DNA of 64,000 bases from Symsagittifera roscoffensis (GCF_963678635.1 NC_087062.1:85958890-86022889), one strand, 5' to 3'; positions 24,258 to 36,339 are shown, counted from the first letter of the stretch. Notes: a model not told the origin generated them from the letters alone. Made by a program: numbers and translations.

Positions 24258-24765
24258 ATGTATAACATCACTGATTTTGTTAACTTTCTCCCCCTACTGC
24301 AAGGGGGAGAGAGATTCGCTAGGCGGTAAACTTGATTAATAAATGCTTGACTTCTGAACCTAAACTAGGGGTAAGGGGTAAATATTCTTCACTAGGTTCC
24401 ATGTGTCATTAGGGTGGTAGTTAGCACGATCCGTAATCCGTTATAACCAGAATTTTTAAGTAAAAAATAAAGCCGAACATTAAAATGTGAGGTGCAGTTT
24501 TGGAATTTTAATAACTACAACTAACACTTCGTCCTTTACCACCATAACCATGTCCTCTGTATTAAAAATTTTTAATTGAAAAAAAATGTTAAAATATTTT
24601 TATCAGTAAGTTCTTTCAATTGGAAACATTATTTCAAATAAGCCAACCCGAGTAAAACTAACTCAATGGGGAAACATAGCAAATACATGAACCCAGTAAC
24701 TAACATCTATGTTACAAAAGATACGCTTATATAGTGAATACAGATTACGTTTTAATTGTATTTAG

Positions 24766-25029
24766 AAAACTGACGGCAATAGACTTATACTTGTGGGCTT
24801 GCTTTCTCTTTGTCATCTTCGCAATGCTCGAGTTCGCCCTCTCCGACTACACCACCTTCAGAAACAACGCTACGGCCGCAGCAGCTGCTGCATCCGCAAG
24901 AAACAACAACATCAACGGGCGCTCCCATCTGCCGACTAGAAATATGATCGACAACACACAATATGTACCGACAAAACAACAGATTCTAACAGCGAAACCG
25001 CCCCCACTTAAACAAGATTACGTCAACTC
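24766..25029 (+). CDS. Receptor subunit exon: M3 and start of M3-M4 loop
   Basis: The first base completes an Arg codon, giving RKLTAIDLYLWACFLFVIFA. This is the canonical Ala-Ile-Asp at the M2-M3 loop end followed by helix M3 and ALLEY-like LEFALSDY. The remainder is cytoplasmic loop with an Ala run (NATAAAAAASA), an Asn run and a Pro/Lys-rich end. The acceptor is GTATTTAG|A and the donor AACTC|GTAAGT. The complete cytoplasmic loop with the next exon is only about 85 residues, short for the family. Confidence 0.9.
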
Positions 25030-25049
25030 GTAAGTGCACCGGAACAATT

Positions 25050-25230
25050 TATTTAACGGCTCCTAAAAGGCGTTTAAGGGGACGATGTTACGTAGGTTCT
25101 AAGTTAGAATTTTCAGTCAATCAGAATCGATTAATTTAGACATACTGCTAAGCAATTTGAATCCAATTTAAAGAGCCGGGTCTGAGGATCTTAAATTGGT
25201 CTATTTAAGGAGGAAATCAGTTATTTTTAC
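25050..25230 (+). mobile_element. Diverged hairpin-MITE copy in receptor intron
   Basis: Blocks follow the order of the 26086 element: GGGGACGATGTTACGTAGGTTCTAAGTT, TTTTCAGTCAATCAGAA, GCTAAGCAATTT, then GAGGATCTTAAATTGGTCTATTTAAGG. Termini are lost. It begins only about 20 bp after the M3-exon donor. Confidence 0.5.
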
Positions 25231-25574
25231 CAAAAGGCATCCATTCAATACCTCATGAAGCTTCATCGCCACATGTACTTCAAATTCAACTGTACCGAAA
25301 AAGGACGGCAATAAGAAATAAGGCCAAATTTGATAGCGATGACATGCTACCATTTGCCACTTAAACAGCAGTCACTCAGATGACGTAATTCTTTGTTTTC
25401 AAAAAACTTTCACAACTTGTAAGTAAATAACTACGCCAGCATATAAATCTAAAAACTTGTATAAACGTTATCAAATTAATATTAGCATATCTTTATTTCC
25501 TCCTGTGGAACCTAGGAATGAACATTCAGCCCCATAAAGGACTAATTCAACAATTAAGCATAGAGGATGCAAAT

Positions 25575-25678
25575 CAGTAGCAGATTTAGGGGGAAGGGGG
25601 GTGGGGAGGGTTTGCTGTCATGCCCTCCCTCAGTGATTCGACCCACTGCCGGCCTAGAAAAACCTAGATCCAACCCTG
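25575..25678. mobile_element. hAT-like MITE with 8-bp target duplication
   Basis: The 104-bp insertion is flanked by ATGCAAAT at 25567-25574 and 25679-25686. Its ends are CAGTAGCAGATTTAGG and, inverted, CAGGGTTGGATCTAGG. Both start CAG and share ATYTAGG, as is usual for hAT-derived MITEs. The interior is G-rich and non-coding. It sits in the M3-M4 intron. Confidence 0.75.
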
Positions 25679-26085
25679 ATGCAAATTGTATAACAAATTT
25701 TTAGCACACAGATTAAAAGAATCTCATTTAATTCAAAACTTTGCATTGGTTAAATAAATTTATGAATTGTAAAAAGTTAAAGGTTTGCACCCATTGGTTA
25801 TATGAGGCTGGGCAACCCCCAAGGAATTCATGGGAAATATGAGCTTCCAGAGCCTTCTAGTTTTCGAGCAAATTTTTACAGGAAAATTCTCAGTTAAATC
25901 CTGAAAACTCTCACTTAATTTTTTCTATTTATTCAGCAAATCCACACTTAAAAATGGAAAACGTGCACATAGTTTGTTGAGTTTTTTAGATCCTGTTATA
26001 ATTATTCTTAAGTCTCCTCATTCTGTTTTTTCTCATACTGATAAATATTGGCGCCTGGCCTACGATGATGGATCCTAGGATCCCG

Positions 26086-26299
26086 GGACCAAGTTAACAT
26101 CCTCCCCCCTAAACACATTTAGGGGGGAGGATGTTAACTTGGTTCTAAGTTGGGAATTTTCAGCCAATCAGAACCGAGCATTTTACATGCAGCTCTTAGC
26201 AAATTTAATTTAAATTAAGCGCTGGGGTGGAGGATCTTAACATGGTCTATTTGGGGAGGGGGGTTGGGGTTCGGAGGGGGGAGGATGTTAACTTGATCC
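26086..26299. mobile_element. Hairpin MITE with 8-bp target duplication
   Basis: The 214-bp insertion is flanked by GGATCCCG (26078-26085 and 26300-26307). The terminal inverted repeats are about 24 bp with one mismatch, beginning GGACCAAGTTAACATCC at the left and GGATCAAGTTAACATCC at the right (inverted). The left end is followed by an inverted copy of itself, which makes a long GC-rich hairpin, and a further diverged copy lies inside the right end. Paralogous DNA near 30,660 and 33,700 lacks the insertion. Confidence 0.85.
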
Positions 26300-27332
26300 G
26301 GATCCCGTTGTCTGACCTCTCCAAGTCTCATAATCTGATGCTACATAACTATATTGAACGATCAGGAAAAGTTAATTCTTTCTTTCCCTCTTTCTAAGCA
26401 TTTAAAAGTTTTGCACCTGGCAATAGAACTGTTCCTTGGGAAATTGAGACGAGGGAAGTAAAACAGAAATTTTCGCTTTACACACAAATATAAAAAAAAT
26501 CTCGAAATGAGTAAGAATTATCATGTACTACACTTTAGACACTCACTCCAAATTGAGAAAAACGAGATGCTGAATGGCCAACAGAGAAGAGAGACAAACC
26601 AATTTCTTATCCACAATCCAAATCAGCATTTGAAATTACATGTACCAGTGCCTCCTCAAAATCGGTAAGTTTAAGGTTGCACTTGCTCGCATGCACTTGT
26701 TAAAAAGATCGGCAGACCTAGTTGTTCTATCAATTACACAAAGGTCAAGCTTCACTTTGAAAAAAATGAGGACCGAACAAAACAAAAATTAACCTTGACA
26801 ATGCAAAATAATAACTGAATGCTGGATTCAAAACATACCTTGTAAAAAAATTGCTAATATAATCACCACCAAAGCTCTCCGTGAGCAACTTTTGCGGCTC
26901 TCCGTGTGGAAATGCCAAGTTTTAAGAAGACTAATTTTGTTTGAACTGACGATTTTTGATATAAGACACGATAAAAGTTCATGATATGGAAAAATATGTA
27001 CAGAGAAGCTAACATGAACTTCAATGAAATAACAGAAATATTCATTGCCAGAAAAAAAAACAAATTCAAAAATTATTAAGGATACCCAGTTGATGTGCAA
27101 GCAGCATAAATTGTAACGATCACAAAAATGTATGTTAAAAAACTCAAAAGGAAAAAGTAAAAAAAACTTACTTCATTGGCTGCTTTTAAAAGTTTGTTAA
27201 ATGTTGCTAAATTCCATCAAAAATTGCAGATTATGCCTTCATTGAAAGCAGAATTGATTTCGCTGATGTACCAAAAAAATGAGACACGTTAAGGGTCAAC
27301 TTCTCCTAATTATGTTTTTTTTTCACTTGCAG

Positions 27333-27525
27333 AAGCCGCCTCACACCTCGTGGGCAGACTCAAAAGCGAAAGAGCAGCGGCATCTCCTTCCTGGAATCTC
27401 GCATGATGAGTCTGCACAAGGTGAATGAATGGGCCAGGTGGGCATTTCCCCTTTCCTTCTTCGCCTTCAACCTCGTCTATTGGACCATACTACTCTACAT
27501 GGCATGCACCAGACAGTACCCATAA
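27333..27525 (+). CDS. Receptor subunit last exon: M4 and C-terminus
   Basis: The exon completes the M3-M4 cytoplasmic loop with a basic stretch (TPRGQTQKRKSSG, SRMMSLHKVNEWAR). It then encodes M4 (AFPLSFFAFNLVYWTILLYM) and a short tail ACTRQYP with TAA. The F/N-x-x-Y-W core of M4 is standard for GABA-A/glycine subunits. The acceptor is TTTTCACTTGCAG|A, and the first base completes Ser. Confidence 0.92.
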
Positions 27526-28900
27526 AAACAGTCTCCTATAAAAAAACATTAAAAAAACAGAAAATAGCCTAAATTATGTTTGTAATTCAAATTAGTTATT
27601 CACGTTTCATTTGTAACTAGAGCGAAACCAAATATAAATCTTTTTATTTTCTTTTAATAAAAATCTTTTAAAAAATTATGCGCGTAATTCAAGTTACTTA
27701 TTCAAGCAAGGTTCATGTTTGTAACATGAGCAAAGCCAAATGTAAAATTTTTATTTTCACATTGAAACAGAAAAGGGAGTTTTGAAAAATAAAGATTTGA
27801 AAGAGATTGCTAGCAAAAATGGAAACAATTACAGGCGGCCTTTTCCTCGAGCATTGATTTATTATAGAAAAAAAATTTTCATTGATTTTTCATTAATTTT
27901 AGCATTGATTTCTCATTAATTTTAGCACTGATTTTTCATTAATTTAAAATATCCAAGTGCTAGAGATACCAGTTGATGTAGATAGTCAAAGTAGTTTCAA
28001 TTCAAAATAGTTTCTACCAGATTCAGTTTTACCTGGTAAATTAAATCTAAGTTCTAGTAACCACTGTATTAAGTGCAAATAACACCCTTTTAGGTCAACC
28101 AGCTGTCTTCATGGCAATTCAATTTTCGGACAACAATTTCAATTTTTTATTGTTTATGTGTCATATAATTGGCAACTTGCCACATAAACATTAAAATTAT
28201 GTCAATTATTTCTGAATGACAACCAAATCAAAACAACAACCTCAACTCAGTAGTTTCAATTTCCGATCAAAATATTTATAAACCGAATAGGATTCCAGCA
28301 TTCCAATCAGTAAAAGAAAGAGTTTTATTTCATGTTTGCCAAATCTTTTTCATGAGAAAACTTCAAGTTCAAAAAAATGTACATTAAGGCACAATTATCA
28401 CAACTGAAGGTTATAGTGACAATTGAGCTCAACATTCCCATACATGCAGTTCATTGAGCGCACAGAAAGGAAAACAGAAGCTCTATTTACTATTCAAATC
28501 AAGTTATATTCAAGTCTCAATTAACCAATGATTGTTCAAACAGCCACCTAAGAATAGTTCTCCTATTCTCAGCTTGTATTTTGGATATAGACGCTTAACC
28601 CGTGTTCTACTGATTCACCCAAAATATTTTGTTTACTTGCCACCCTATTTTGTATACCTGTGGTAAAAACTAGATGGGTTAAAGATAAAAGCCAGTTTAC
28701 GATGGATTTGATGGATTCAAGTCGGTATAACTTCCGCAGTCGATAGTAATCACTTACCATAGTTCACATAAAGTTCATATGGCCCCTGTATTAAAATCCT
28801 TCTAGTGAACCGAACAATTGCCATCCTTAAATCAGCATTGAAACGAAACTTGCAATTAGCATTGCCGAAACGGAGACAAAACAAGGTAGAATGCTGATAA
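27526..28900. other. Receptor 3' UTR and gene-free DNA
   Basis: AATAAA at 27656-27661 is the likely polyadenylation signal. At 27850-27945 three imperfect tandem copies of a 26-27 bp TTTAGCATTGATTTTTCATT unit occur. No gene is seen in the rest. Confidence 0.5.
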
Positions 28901-29335
28901 AATACTTTTACAGAGGCGAAGCCACAAAAATAGCATTGCATGTTAGCAGACAGGAAAGGAAAAGAAGCAACTAAGCTCAAAGAAAAAATTTTGAAGAAAC
29001 CACAACCAAAAAAACTTCAAAATGTTGTCTGGAAGGATGTTATTTTTGCGGAAAACACGTCCAGAAAACAAATTTTGAGTGAAAAAAAAAATACTTTGAA
29101 CTATAAACTCTATTCTGAGATTACTAACGTTTTGTGCCATCCAGAGGAAAGCATACAAACTATGGTTCCCTCGAACGATTATATTAGTAAGCCGAAATCA
29201 TTGAGGCCGAAATGTTTTTTTTTGAGTAAGCATAATAAAAGATTCGAAGCCAAGGTTAGTAGAATTACAAATTGCAGGTTTAAATGAAGAGATAAAATGC
29301 ATTTTAAATCAAAACTGCATACAGCAAAAAACTCT

Positions 29336-29510
29336 AAGATGTGGCAACTAAGCCAACAAAACGTAAGCAGACAAATAATAAGCCGACAATTTTATTATGG
29401 AAGATTTCCAACTAGAAAAAAAAACAGGTCTTGGTCAGATTCGAACCCAGGAACTTTGCGTTCCACGTGTATTTTTTTGCCTCCATGCTAAGCGTGCCAG
29501 AGATGATTGG
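29336..29510 (-). mobile_element. tRNA-derived SINE, copy 3
   Basis: On the reverse strand there is an A-box-like CTTAGCATGGAGGCA, a B box GGGTTCGAATCTGACC, a T-run, and a body ending ACGTTTTGTTGGCTTAGTTG that matches copies 1 and 2. A tandem-duplication breakpoint (29379) lies inside its body. Confidence 0.65.
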
Positions 29511-32413
29511 AAATTTGAACTCATTATCAGCCAATGTACCAAGTGATTCTGATAAACAAGTTGTTAACCAGAAAAAAGTGGATATTCCGATTTGATAACG
29601 CTTGCTGATTGCAAGCGTAACCATTCAAACGATGCAAAACGAGGTGACTAAACGCCGAATACGAGGCAAGAAAACACCTTAAGCGTCAAATAAACTTTCA
29701 ATGAAAAAAAAAACAAAAAAAGATATTACAAAAAAAGAGAGCCTACAAATAAGTGAAAAAAAATATATGTCGAATATAACAAAAATTTAAAAAACAAACA
29801 TGCTCATCAACAAATATGTCTTTTTGCAGACAGGTAGGCAGAGAGCCCATTTGTCAAAGAAGTCCAATCCAGGTAACAAATTTACAGCAAATAATTCTAG
29901 GACCACGTTGCAATACCGTGGCCGATCGCAACGGTAAAAACTACCATAAACAATTTCAAAAATTAACTATTTTTGCGCCCTCGAATCGAAACTCGCTTCG
30001 CACAAAACAGTTCAAACAAAAGATAACTTACACTAACTACCAACTGGAACTTGTTTTTAGGCTTAAGCGAGCTTTTAAAACGAAATGCCAAAATGAAACA
30101 TGAGCAAATTTCTAAGCCTTTCAGACAATTTTTCCAACTGAGCTAGCCATGTGTTTTGAAAGTAAATTGATTAAAATTTTGCGTAAATTGAAAAAAAACC
30201 TGTTCAGCCCGTCATCGAGTAAGTTGAAACACAGAAAGCAATAAATTCTAGCGCGCACTTGGACCACAAATTGTTTTGAAACTTTTTAATTTAAATAAAA
30301 GTTTAACTTCAAATCATAAAGCAGAAATGATTGTTTTCAGATAAAAAACTTGAAAAAGCCACTTCTTCTTAACACAAATTCACAAATCATGTCCTCAGTC
30401 AAACGGCAGGCCGATTACAAGAACCTATTGCACCCTATTGCATCTTTTGACGAGTCATCGTTGTTTTTTTTAAGTTTATGGAAGTTTGAGACGGTGGCTT
30501 TTTTGGTCTTCACAATTCAGATAAACGGAACAGACAACTATATGGCTCCTGAGCATGCATCCTGACCGTATGGGGATGAGTTAGAAAAGAAAAAAATTAT
30601 TTCTCAAACTAATCGTTCATGAGGTTCTGTAGCATCAGATTACGAGACTTGGTAAGGACAGACAACGGGATCCTAGGAACCACCAAGCGTCTGCCCTAAA
30701 ATTTCATAAAAAAATTTAAACGTGGACCGAGATTTTTACACACACGCAAATTGCACGTCGAACACACAAGCAAAAATATGACCGATAACGCTCCTGGGAA
30801 AAACTGAATGAGTGAAGCTTTGAGTCTACAAAATTTCTTAAGTGACGCACGCCAATTATGAATCTAAATAATGGCTAAGTGTCACAAGTTACTTCTGACG
30901 CATTAGCAGTACCAATCAAAATTAAAACATAGCCAACTAACAGTTGGAAAAGAACAATGAACGCAAGAAAACTGAAAAAAAAACTGACTGGATCAATACG
31001 TAAAAAAATCTGAAAAAAAAAAAATTGACTGGATCAATACGTAAAACTTTTATTTTGCTAGGAAATCTGATAATTAATTTCCGTTTTCGAAATCAGATGT
31101 TGATCAACTTTTTCTTGAATTCTATACTTTTGCCGTTCGATAGTGGAGTTTGCCTTCTTTTTAACAATGGAAATGCACTGAACTTAAAAAGAAATCACAA
31201 CTTTTTCCTGAAAAAAAAACAAAAAAAAATCAGCAAGACCTATGAGCGTGAACAAATTTTAAGACTTGTTCCTGGAAAAAAAAATCAGCAAGACCTATAT
31301 AAGATTACTCACTACACTCATTATTCTTAAAAAAAAATTTAGCAACTAACATGCCTCAATTTATAAAGCGGACGCGTTTTAACTAGCATACGCAAAAAGT
31401 TCATTAAAAACATCCGAACATGCCCAAGTTCGAACCCTCTTATTTTGTTGCAGGTCTCTTTCCCTACCTCTACGCTTCAGATCCATGATACCTTGAAGCA
31501 AAAGTGCTATTTGTATTATAGTAGTCTGTATTAAAATTCTTAGCATTGGCTGTACTAAATAGCTGATTATTGGTTAAAGTGAACACTTTCAAATGAACAT
31601 ATTTTGTCGCAACAATATTTGCGACTTAGGTTGAAAAAAACAGTGTTCATACCATCACACAAGCTTTGCTTGTGTAATGACAGTCATGCTGTCAAAACAA
31701 GCTATGAGCAAAAACCTGAAATTCAAGATTAAGGAACTGCAGACAAGGAAACTATGTTAAGATGGAAGCGAAGAAGATTGTTCAACACTTTAACTCAATT
31801 AGATTCACTAACACCAACAACATGTATCCCAAACATATCGGACACGTTAAATTGACAATAATTTTCAAGATTTTTACCCACGTCGAAAGAGAAAATCACC
31901 AAGAGCAACCGATACTGATCAAGTCATTTTCATAAAATCTGATAAGGAAACTGCAAAAAAAAACCAAAACAGTTTTGGCGGAGCTGCCATATTAAGATAC
32001 TGCCAGTTTTTTTAAATACAATTTTTTGAATGAATTTGAACAATTCGTTCAAAAAGGACACAATGATTTTTTTTAAATTTCAGAACAAATTTACAAAACT
32101 CGAAAATTAGGCACTCATAAACAGTCAGCAAACAATTTCTTCAGACAATATTTTTAGACAATAGTTTCAAAATATCTCTTGCATTACAAAACTTAGATAA
32201 GACACAAAAAAACGCACCCTGAAACAAATTGCCATATTGAAAAATATGGAGTACATTAATGCGGTAGTAGTCTAGTACTTGGCCCCTTGGTACATAATGG
32301 TTTAATTTCAATTACAAACCACCTTGTTTTCCAAGTCCAAAATTTTAGATACATTGATTACTAACTTATTTGCTATACACCATCAATTGCATGTGAGCTT
32401 CTCCGATTTTACT
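29379..32413. repeat. Tandem duplication, unit 1 (about 3.04 kb)
   Basis: The whole segment recurs directly after itself at 32414-35459 at a few per cent divergence, mainly substitutions and small A-run indels. The junction shares TAAG with both outer ends. Content is non-coding repeat DNA: the SINE head, a second tRNA-like head near 31,425, a repeat related to the MITE target at 26 kb (about 30,600-30,700), and a CACAAGC/GCTTGTG hairpin near 31,655. Frames of about 100 codons are present in both units but are AT-rich and match no family I know. Confidence 0.85.
31420..31490 (-). mobile_element. tRNA-like SINE head inside duplication unit 1
   Basis: The reverse strand shows GAAGCGTAGAGGTAGGG (A-box-like) and GAGGGTTCGAACTTGG (B box) about 30 bp apart. 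It is duplicated in unit 2 near 34,465-34,535. The cloverleaf is not closed, so it is a SINE head or tRNA pseudogene, not a working tRNA. Confidence 0.45.
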
Positions 32414-35400
32414 TAAGCCGACAATTTTATTATGGAAGATTTCCAACTAGAAAAAAAAACAGGTCTTGGTCAGATTCGAACCCAGGACCTTTGCGTTCCA
32501 CGTGTATTTTTTTGCCTCCATGCTAAGCGTTCCAGAGATGATTGGAAATTTGAACTCATTATCAGCCAATGTACCAAGTGATTCTGATAAACAAGTTGTT
32601 AACCAGAAAAAAGTGGATATTCCGATTTGATAACGCTTGCTGATTGCAAGCGTAACCATTCAAACGATGCAAAACGAGGTGACTAAACGCCGAATACGAG
32701 GCAAGAAAACACCTTAAGCGTCAAATAAACTTTCAATGAAAAAAAAACAAAAAAAGATATTACAAAAAAGAGAGCCTACAAATAAGTGAAAAAAAATATA
32801 TGTCGAATATAACAAAAATTTAAAAAACAAACATGCTCATCAACAAATATGTCTTTTTGCAGACAGGTAGGCAGAGAGCCCATTTGTCAAAGAAGTCCAA
32901 TCCAGGTAACAAATTTACAGCAAATAATTCTAGGACCACGTTGCAATACCGTGGCCGATCGCAACGGTAAAAACTACCATAAACAATTTCAAAAATTAAC
33001 TATTTTTGCGCCCTCGAATCGAAACTCGCTTCGCACAAAACAGTTCAAACAAAAGATAACTTACACTAACTACCAACTGGAACTTGTTTTTAGGCTTAAG
33101 CGAGCTTTTAAAACGAAATGCCAAAATGAAACATGAGCAAATTTCTAAGCCTTTCAGACAATTTTTCCCACTGAGCTAGCCATGTGTTTTGAAAGTAAAT
33201 TGATTAAAATTTTGCGTAAATTGAAAAAAAAACCTGTTCAGACCGTCATCGAGAAAGTTGAAACACAGAAAGCAATAAATTCTAGCGCGCACTTGCACCA
33301 CAAATTGTTTTGAAACTTTTTAATTTAAATAAAAGTTTAACTTCAAATCATTAACCAGAAGTGATTGTTTTCAGATAAAAAAAAGTCGAAAAAACCACTT
33401 CTTCTTAACAGAAATTCACAAATCATGTATTCAGTCAAATGGCAGGCCGATTACAAGAACCTATTGCATCTTTTGACGAGTCATCGTTGTTTTTTGTAAG
33501 TTTATGGAAGTTTGAAGTGGAAAAGACTGTGGCTTTTTTGGTCTTCACAATTCAGATAAATGGAACAGACAACTATATGGCTCCTGAGCATGCATCCTGA
33601 CCGTAAGGGGATGAGTTAGAAAAGAAAAAAAATATTTCTCAAACTAATCGTTCATGAGGTTCTGTAGCATCAGATTACGAGACTTGGTAAGGACAGACAA
33701 CGGGATCCTAGGAACCACCAAGCGTCTGCCCTAAAATTTCATAAAAAAATTTAAACGTGGACCGAGATTTTCACACACACAGGCAAATTGCACGTCGAAC
33801 ACACAAGCAAAAATATGACCGATAACGCTTCTGGGAAAAACTGAATGAGTGAAGCTTTGAGTCTACAAAATTTCTAAAGTGACGCACGCCAATTATGAAT
33901 CTAAATAATTGCTAAGTGTCGCAAGTTACTTCTGACGTATTAGCAGTACCAATCAATATTAAAACATAGCCAACTAACAGTTGGAAAAAAACAATGAACG
34001 CAAGAAAACTGAAAAAAAACTGACTGGATCAATACGTAAAAAAATCTTTTAAAAAAATTGACTGGATCAATACGTAAAACTTTTATTTTGCTAGGACATC
34101 TGATAATTAATTTCCGTTGTCGAAATCAGAAGTTGATCATATTTTTCTTGAATTCTATACTTTTGCCGTTCGATAGTGGAGTTTGCCTTCTTTTTAACAA
34201 TGGAAATGCACTGAACTTAAAAAGAAATCACAACTTTTTCCTGAAAAAAAAAACAAAAAAAAAAATCAGCAAGACCTATGAGCGTGAACAAATTTTAAGA
34301 CTTGTTCGTGGAAAAAAAAATCAGCAAGACCTATATAAGAGTACTCACTACACTCATTAGTCTTAAAAAAAAATTTAGCAACTAACATGCCTCAATTTAT
34401 AAAGCGGACGCGTTTTAACTAGCATACGCAAAAAGTTCATTAAAAACATCCGAACATGCCCAAGTTCGAACCCTCTTATTTTGTTGCAGGTCTCTTTCCC
34501 TACCTCTACGCTTCAGATCCATGATACCTTGAAGCAAAAGTGCTATTTGTATTATAATAGTCTGTATTGAAATTCTTAGCATTGGCTGTACTAAATAGCT
34601 GGTTATTGGTTAAAATGAACACTTTCAAATGAACATATTTTGTCGCAACAATATTTGCGACTTAGGTTGGAAAAAACAGTGTTCATACCATCACACAAGC
34701 TTTGCTTGTGTAATGACAATCATGCTGTCAAAACAAGCTATGAGCAAAAACCTGAAATTCAAGATTAAGGAACTGCAGACAAGTAAACTATCTTAAGATG
34801 GAAGCGAAGAAGATTGTTCAACACTTTAACTCAATTAGATTCACTAACACCAACAACATGTATCCCAAACATATCGGACACGTTAAATTGGCAATAATTT
34901 TCAAGATTTTTACCTACGTCGAAAGAGAAAATCACCAAGAGCAACCGATACGGATCAAGTCATTTTCATAAAATCTGAATAGAAAACTGCAAAAAAAAAC
35001 CAAAACAGTTTTGGCGAAGCTGCCATATTAAGATACTGCCAGTTTTTTTAAATACAATTTTTTGAATGAATTTGAACAATTCGTTCAAAAAGGACACAAT
35101 GATTTTTTTAAATTTAAGAACAAATTTACAAAACTCGAAAATTAGGCACTCATAAACAGTCAGCAAACAATTTCTTCAGACAATATTTTTAGACAATAGT
35201 TTCAAAATATCTCTTGCATTACAAAACTTAGATAAGAAACAAAAAAAATAAACGCACCCTAAAACAAATTGCCATACTGAAAAATATGGAGTACATTAAT
35301 GCGGTAGTAGTCTAGTACTTGGCCCCTTAATTTCAGTACATAATGGTTTAATTTCAATTACAAACCACCTTGTTTTCCAAGTCCAAAATTTTAGATACAT

Positions 35401-35459
35401 TGATTACTAACTTATTTGCTATTCACCATCAATTGCATGTGAGCTTCTCCGATTTTACT
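32414..35459. repeat. Tandem duplication, unit 2 (about 3.05 kb)
   Basis: Second unit of the duplication. It begins inside the SINE body and ends at TTTTACTTAAG, 70 bp left of the hAT-like MITE. It is 11 bp longer than unit 1 because of small indels, including an extra AATTTCAGTAC-like piece near 35,330. Confidence 0.85.
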
Positions 35460-35532
35460 TAAGTAAAAACTGTCTATCCATTTTCTACGCTGGGTCCAAC
35501 TCTCAGTACCTCAGCTGGAATACATACATGAG

Positions 35533-35804
35533 TAGTGGCGTGCGCAGAAATTTTTAGGGGGGGGGGTTTCGAAAAAATTTGCCGCCCTTTTTTAGGTCGA
35601 ACAATTTCATTTTCCGAGCTCACCAAAAATACTATTCGGACCCTCTCAAATTATTCATATTGGCACCAAAGACGCCTTTAGAAAAGTTTTGAGATTGGTT
35701 AGCAAAAAACGGATGCCGTAAGGCTATACCAAATGGGGACCCTTTGGAAAAATTTGGCAACCAGAATTAAAGGGGGGGGGGGGCGGAGGCTCGGCACGCT
35801 TCTG
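35533..35804. mobile_element. hAT-like MITE with 8-bp target duplication
   Basis: The 272-bp insertion is flanked by TACATGAG (35525-35532 and 35805-35812). Ends are TAGTGGCGTGC and, inverted, CAGAAGCGTGC. It holds G-runs at both ends and the block TAGGTCGA..ATTTTCCGAGCTC, also found in the fragment at 38547. It has no coding capacity. Because TA follows the duplication on both sides, it could be read as up to 10 bp. Confidence 0.75.
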
Positions 35805-35812
35805 TACATGAG

Positions 35813-36339
35813 TATTTCGACTTTGATTTAAAAAAAAGATATGAAACACCCAGTGGTTCATGATCTATGTAACCATTGTAATTTCAAAAGTGCGATTTTC
35901 AACTGTTTCTAAAAAATTGATAACAAAACAATTAACCACGCAACACTAATATCATGTCTAATGACCACGTTTTAATAGTTCAGGTTCTTAGTAGCCCTTA
36001 CATTTTCAATATGTTGTTTTTTTAGACAACTTCTTTTTAATCCAGCGATCGACATAGCACCATTTCAATTCAGATTCTTTATCGCCTCCGCTTTAAATGA
36101 AGCGACATAAATTCAGACTGATGCAAAAAGGTCTGAGCAAGAACAAATGATTAACTTCGGAACTTTAAATCAGCAAATTGATAGATACTTTACAAAAAAT
36201 ATGTTTTGAGAAAACAAATGATCTGATTAGTCTAAATTCATTTCTCAATTTTCAATTTAGTTGTCAAATTAAATCTTTTATTGTATTTTCACATTCGGTG
36301 ACCGCTTCCAATAACTGAAATCAAGACAATACCCGTGTA
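35813..36339. other. Gene-free DNA and 3' end of the four-TM gene
   Basis: AATAAA on the reverse strand (36277-36282) lies 58 bp beyond the stop codon of the four-TM gene. Nothing else is recognised. Confidence 0.5.

Larger units (their letters stand above)
16593..27525 (+). other. Locus of GABA-A/glycine-type receptor subunit, 3' half
   Basis: Four exons join in consistent reading phase: phase 0 at 16871/23860, phase 2 at 24020/24766 and phase 2 at 25029/27333. All introns are GT..AG. They encode the end of the ligand-binding domain (loop C) and M1 to M4. Exons for the signal peptide and most of the extracellular domain were not found and probably lie to the left. The 7.0 kb first intron contains another gene on the opposite strand. 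An AATAAA lies at 27656, 131 bp after the stop. Confidence 0.85.

Noticed and set aside
23775-24329. 184-codon frame running through the M1-M2 exon in another frame
   Set aside because: It overlaps the well-supported receptor exon out of frame; its tail is intron sequence with repeated TATAACATCAC.
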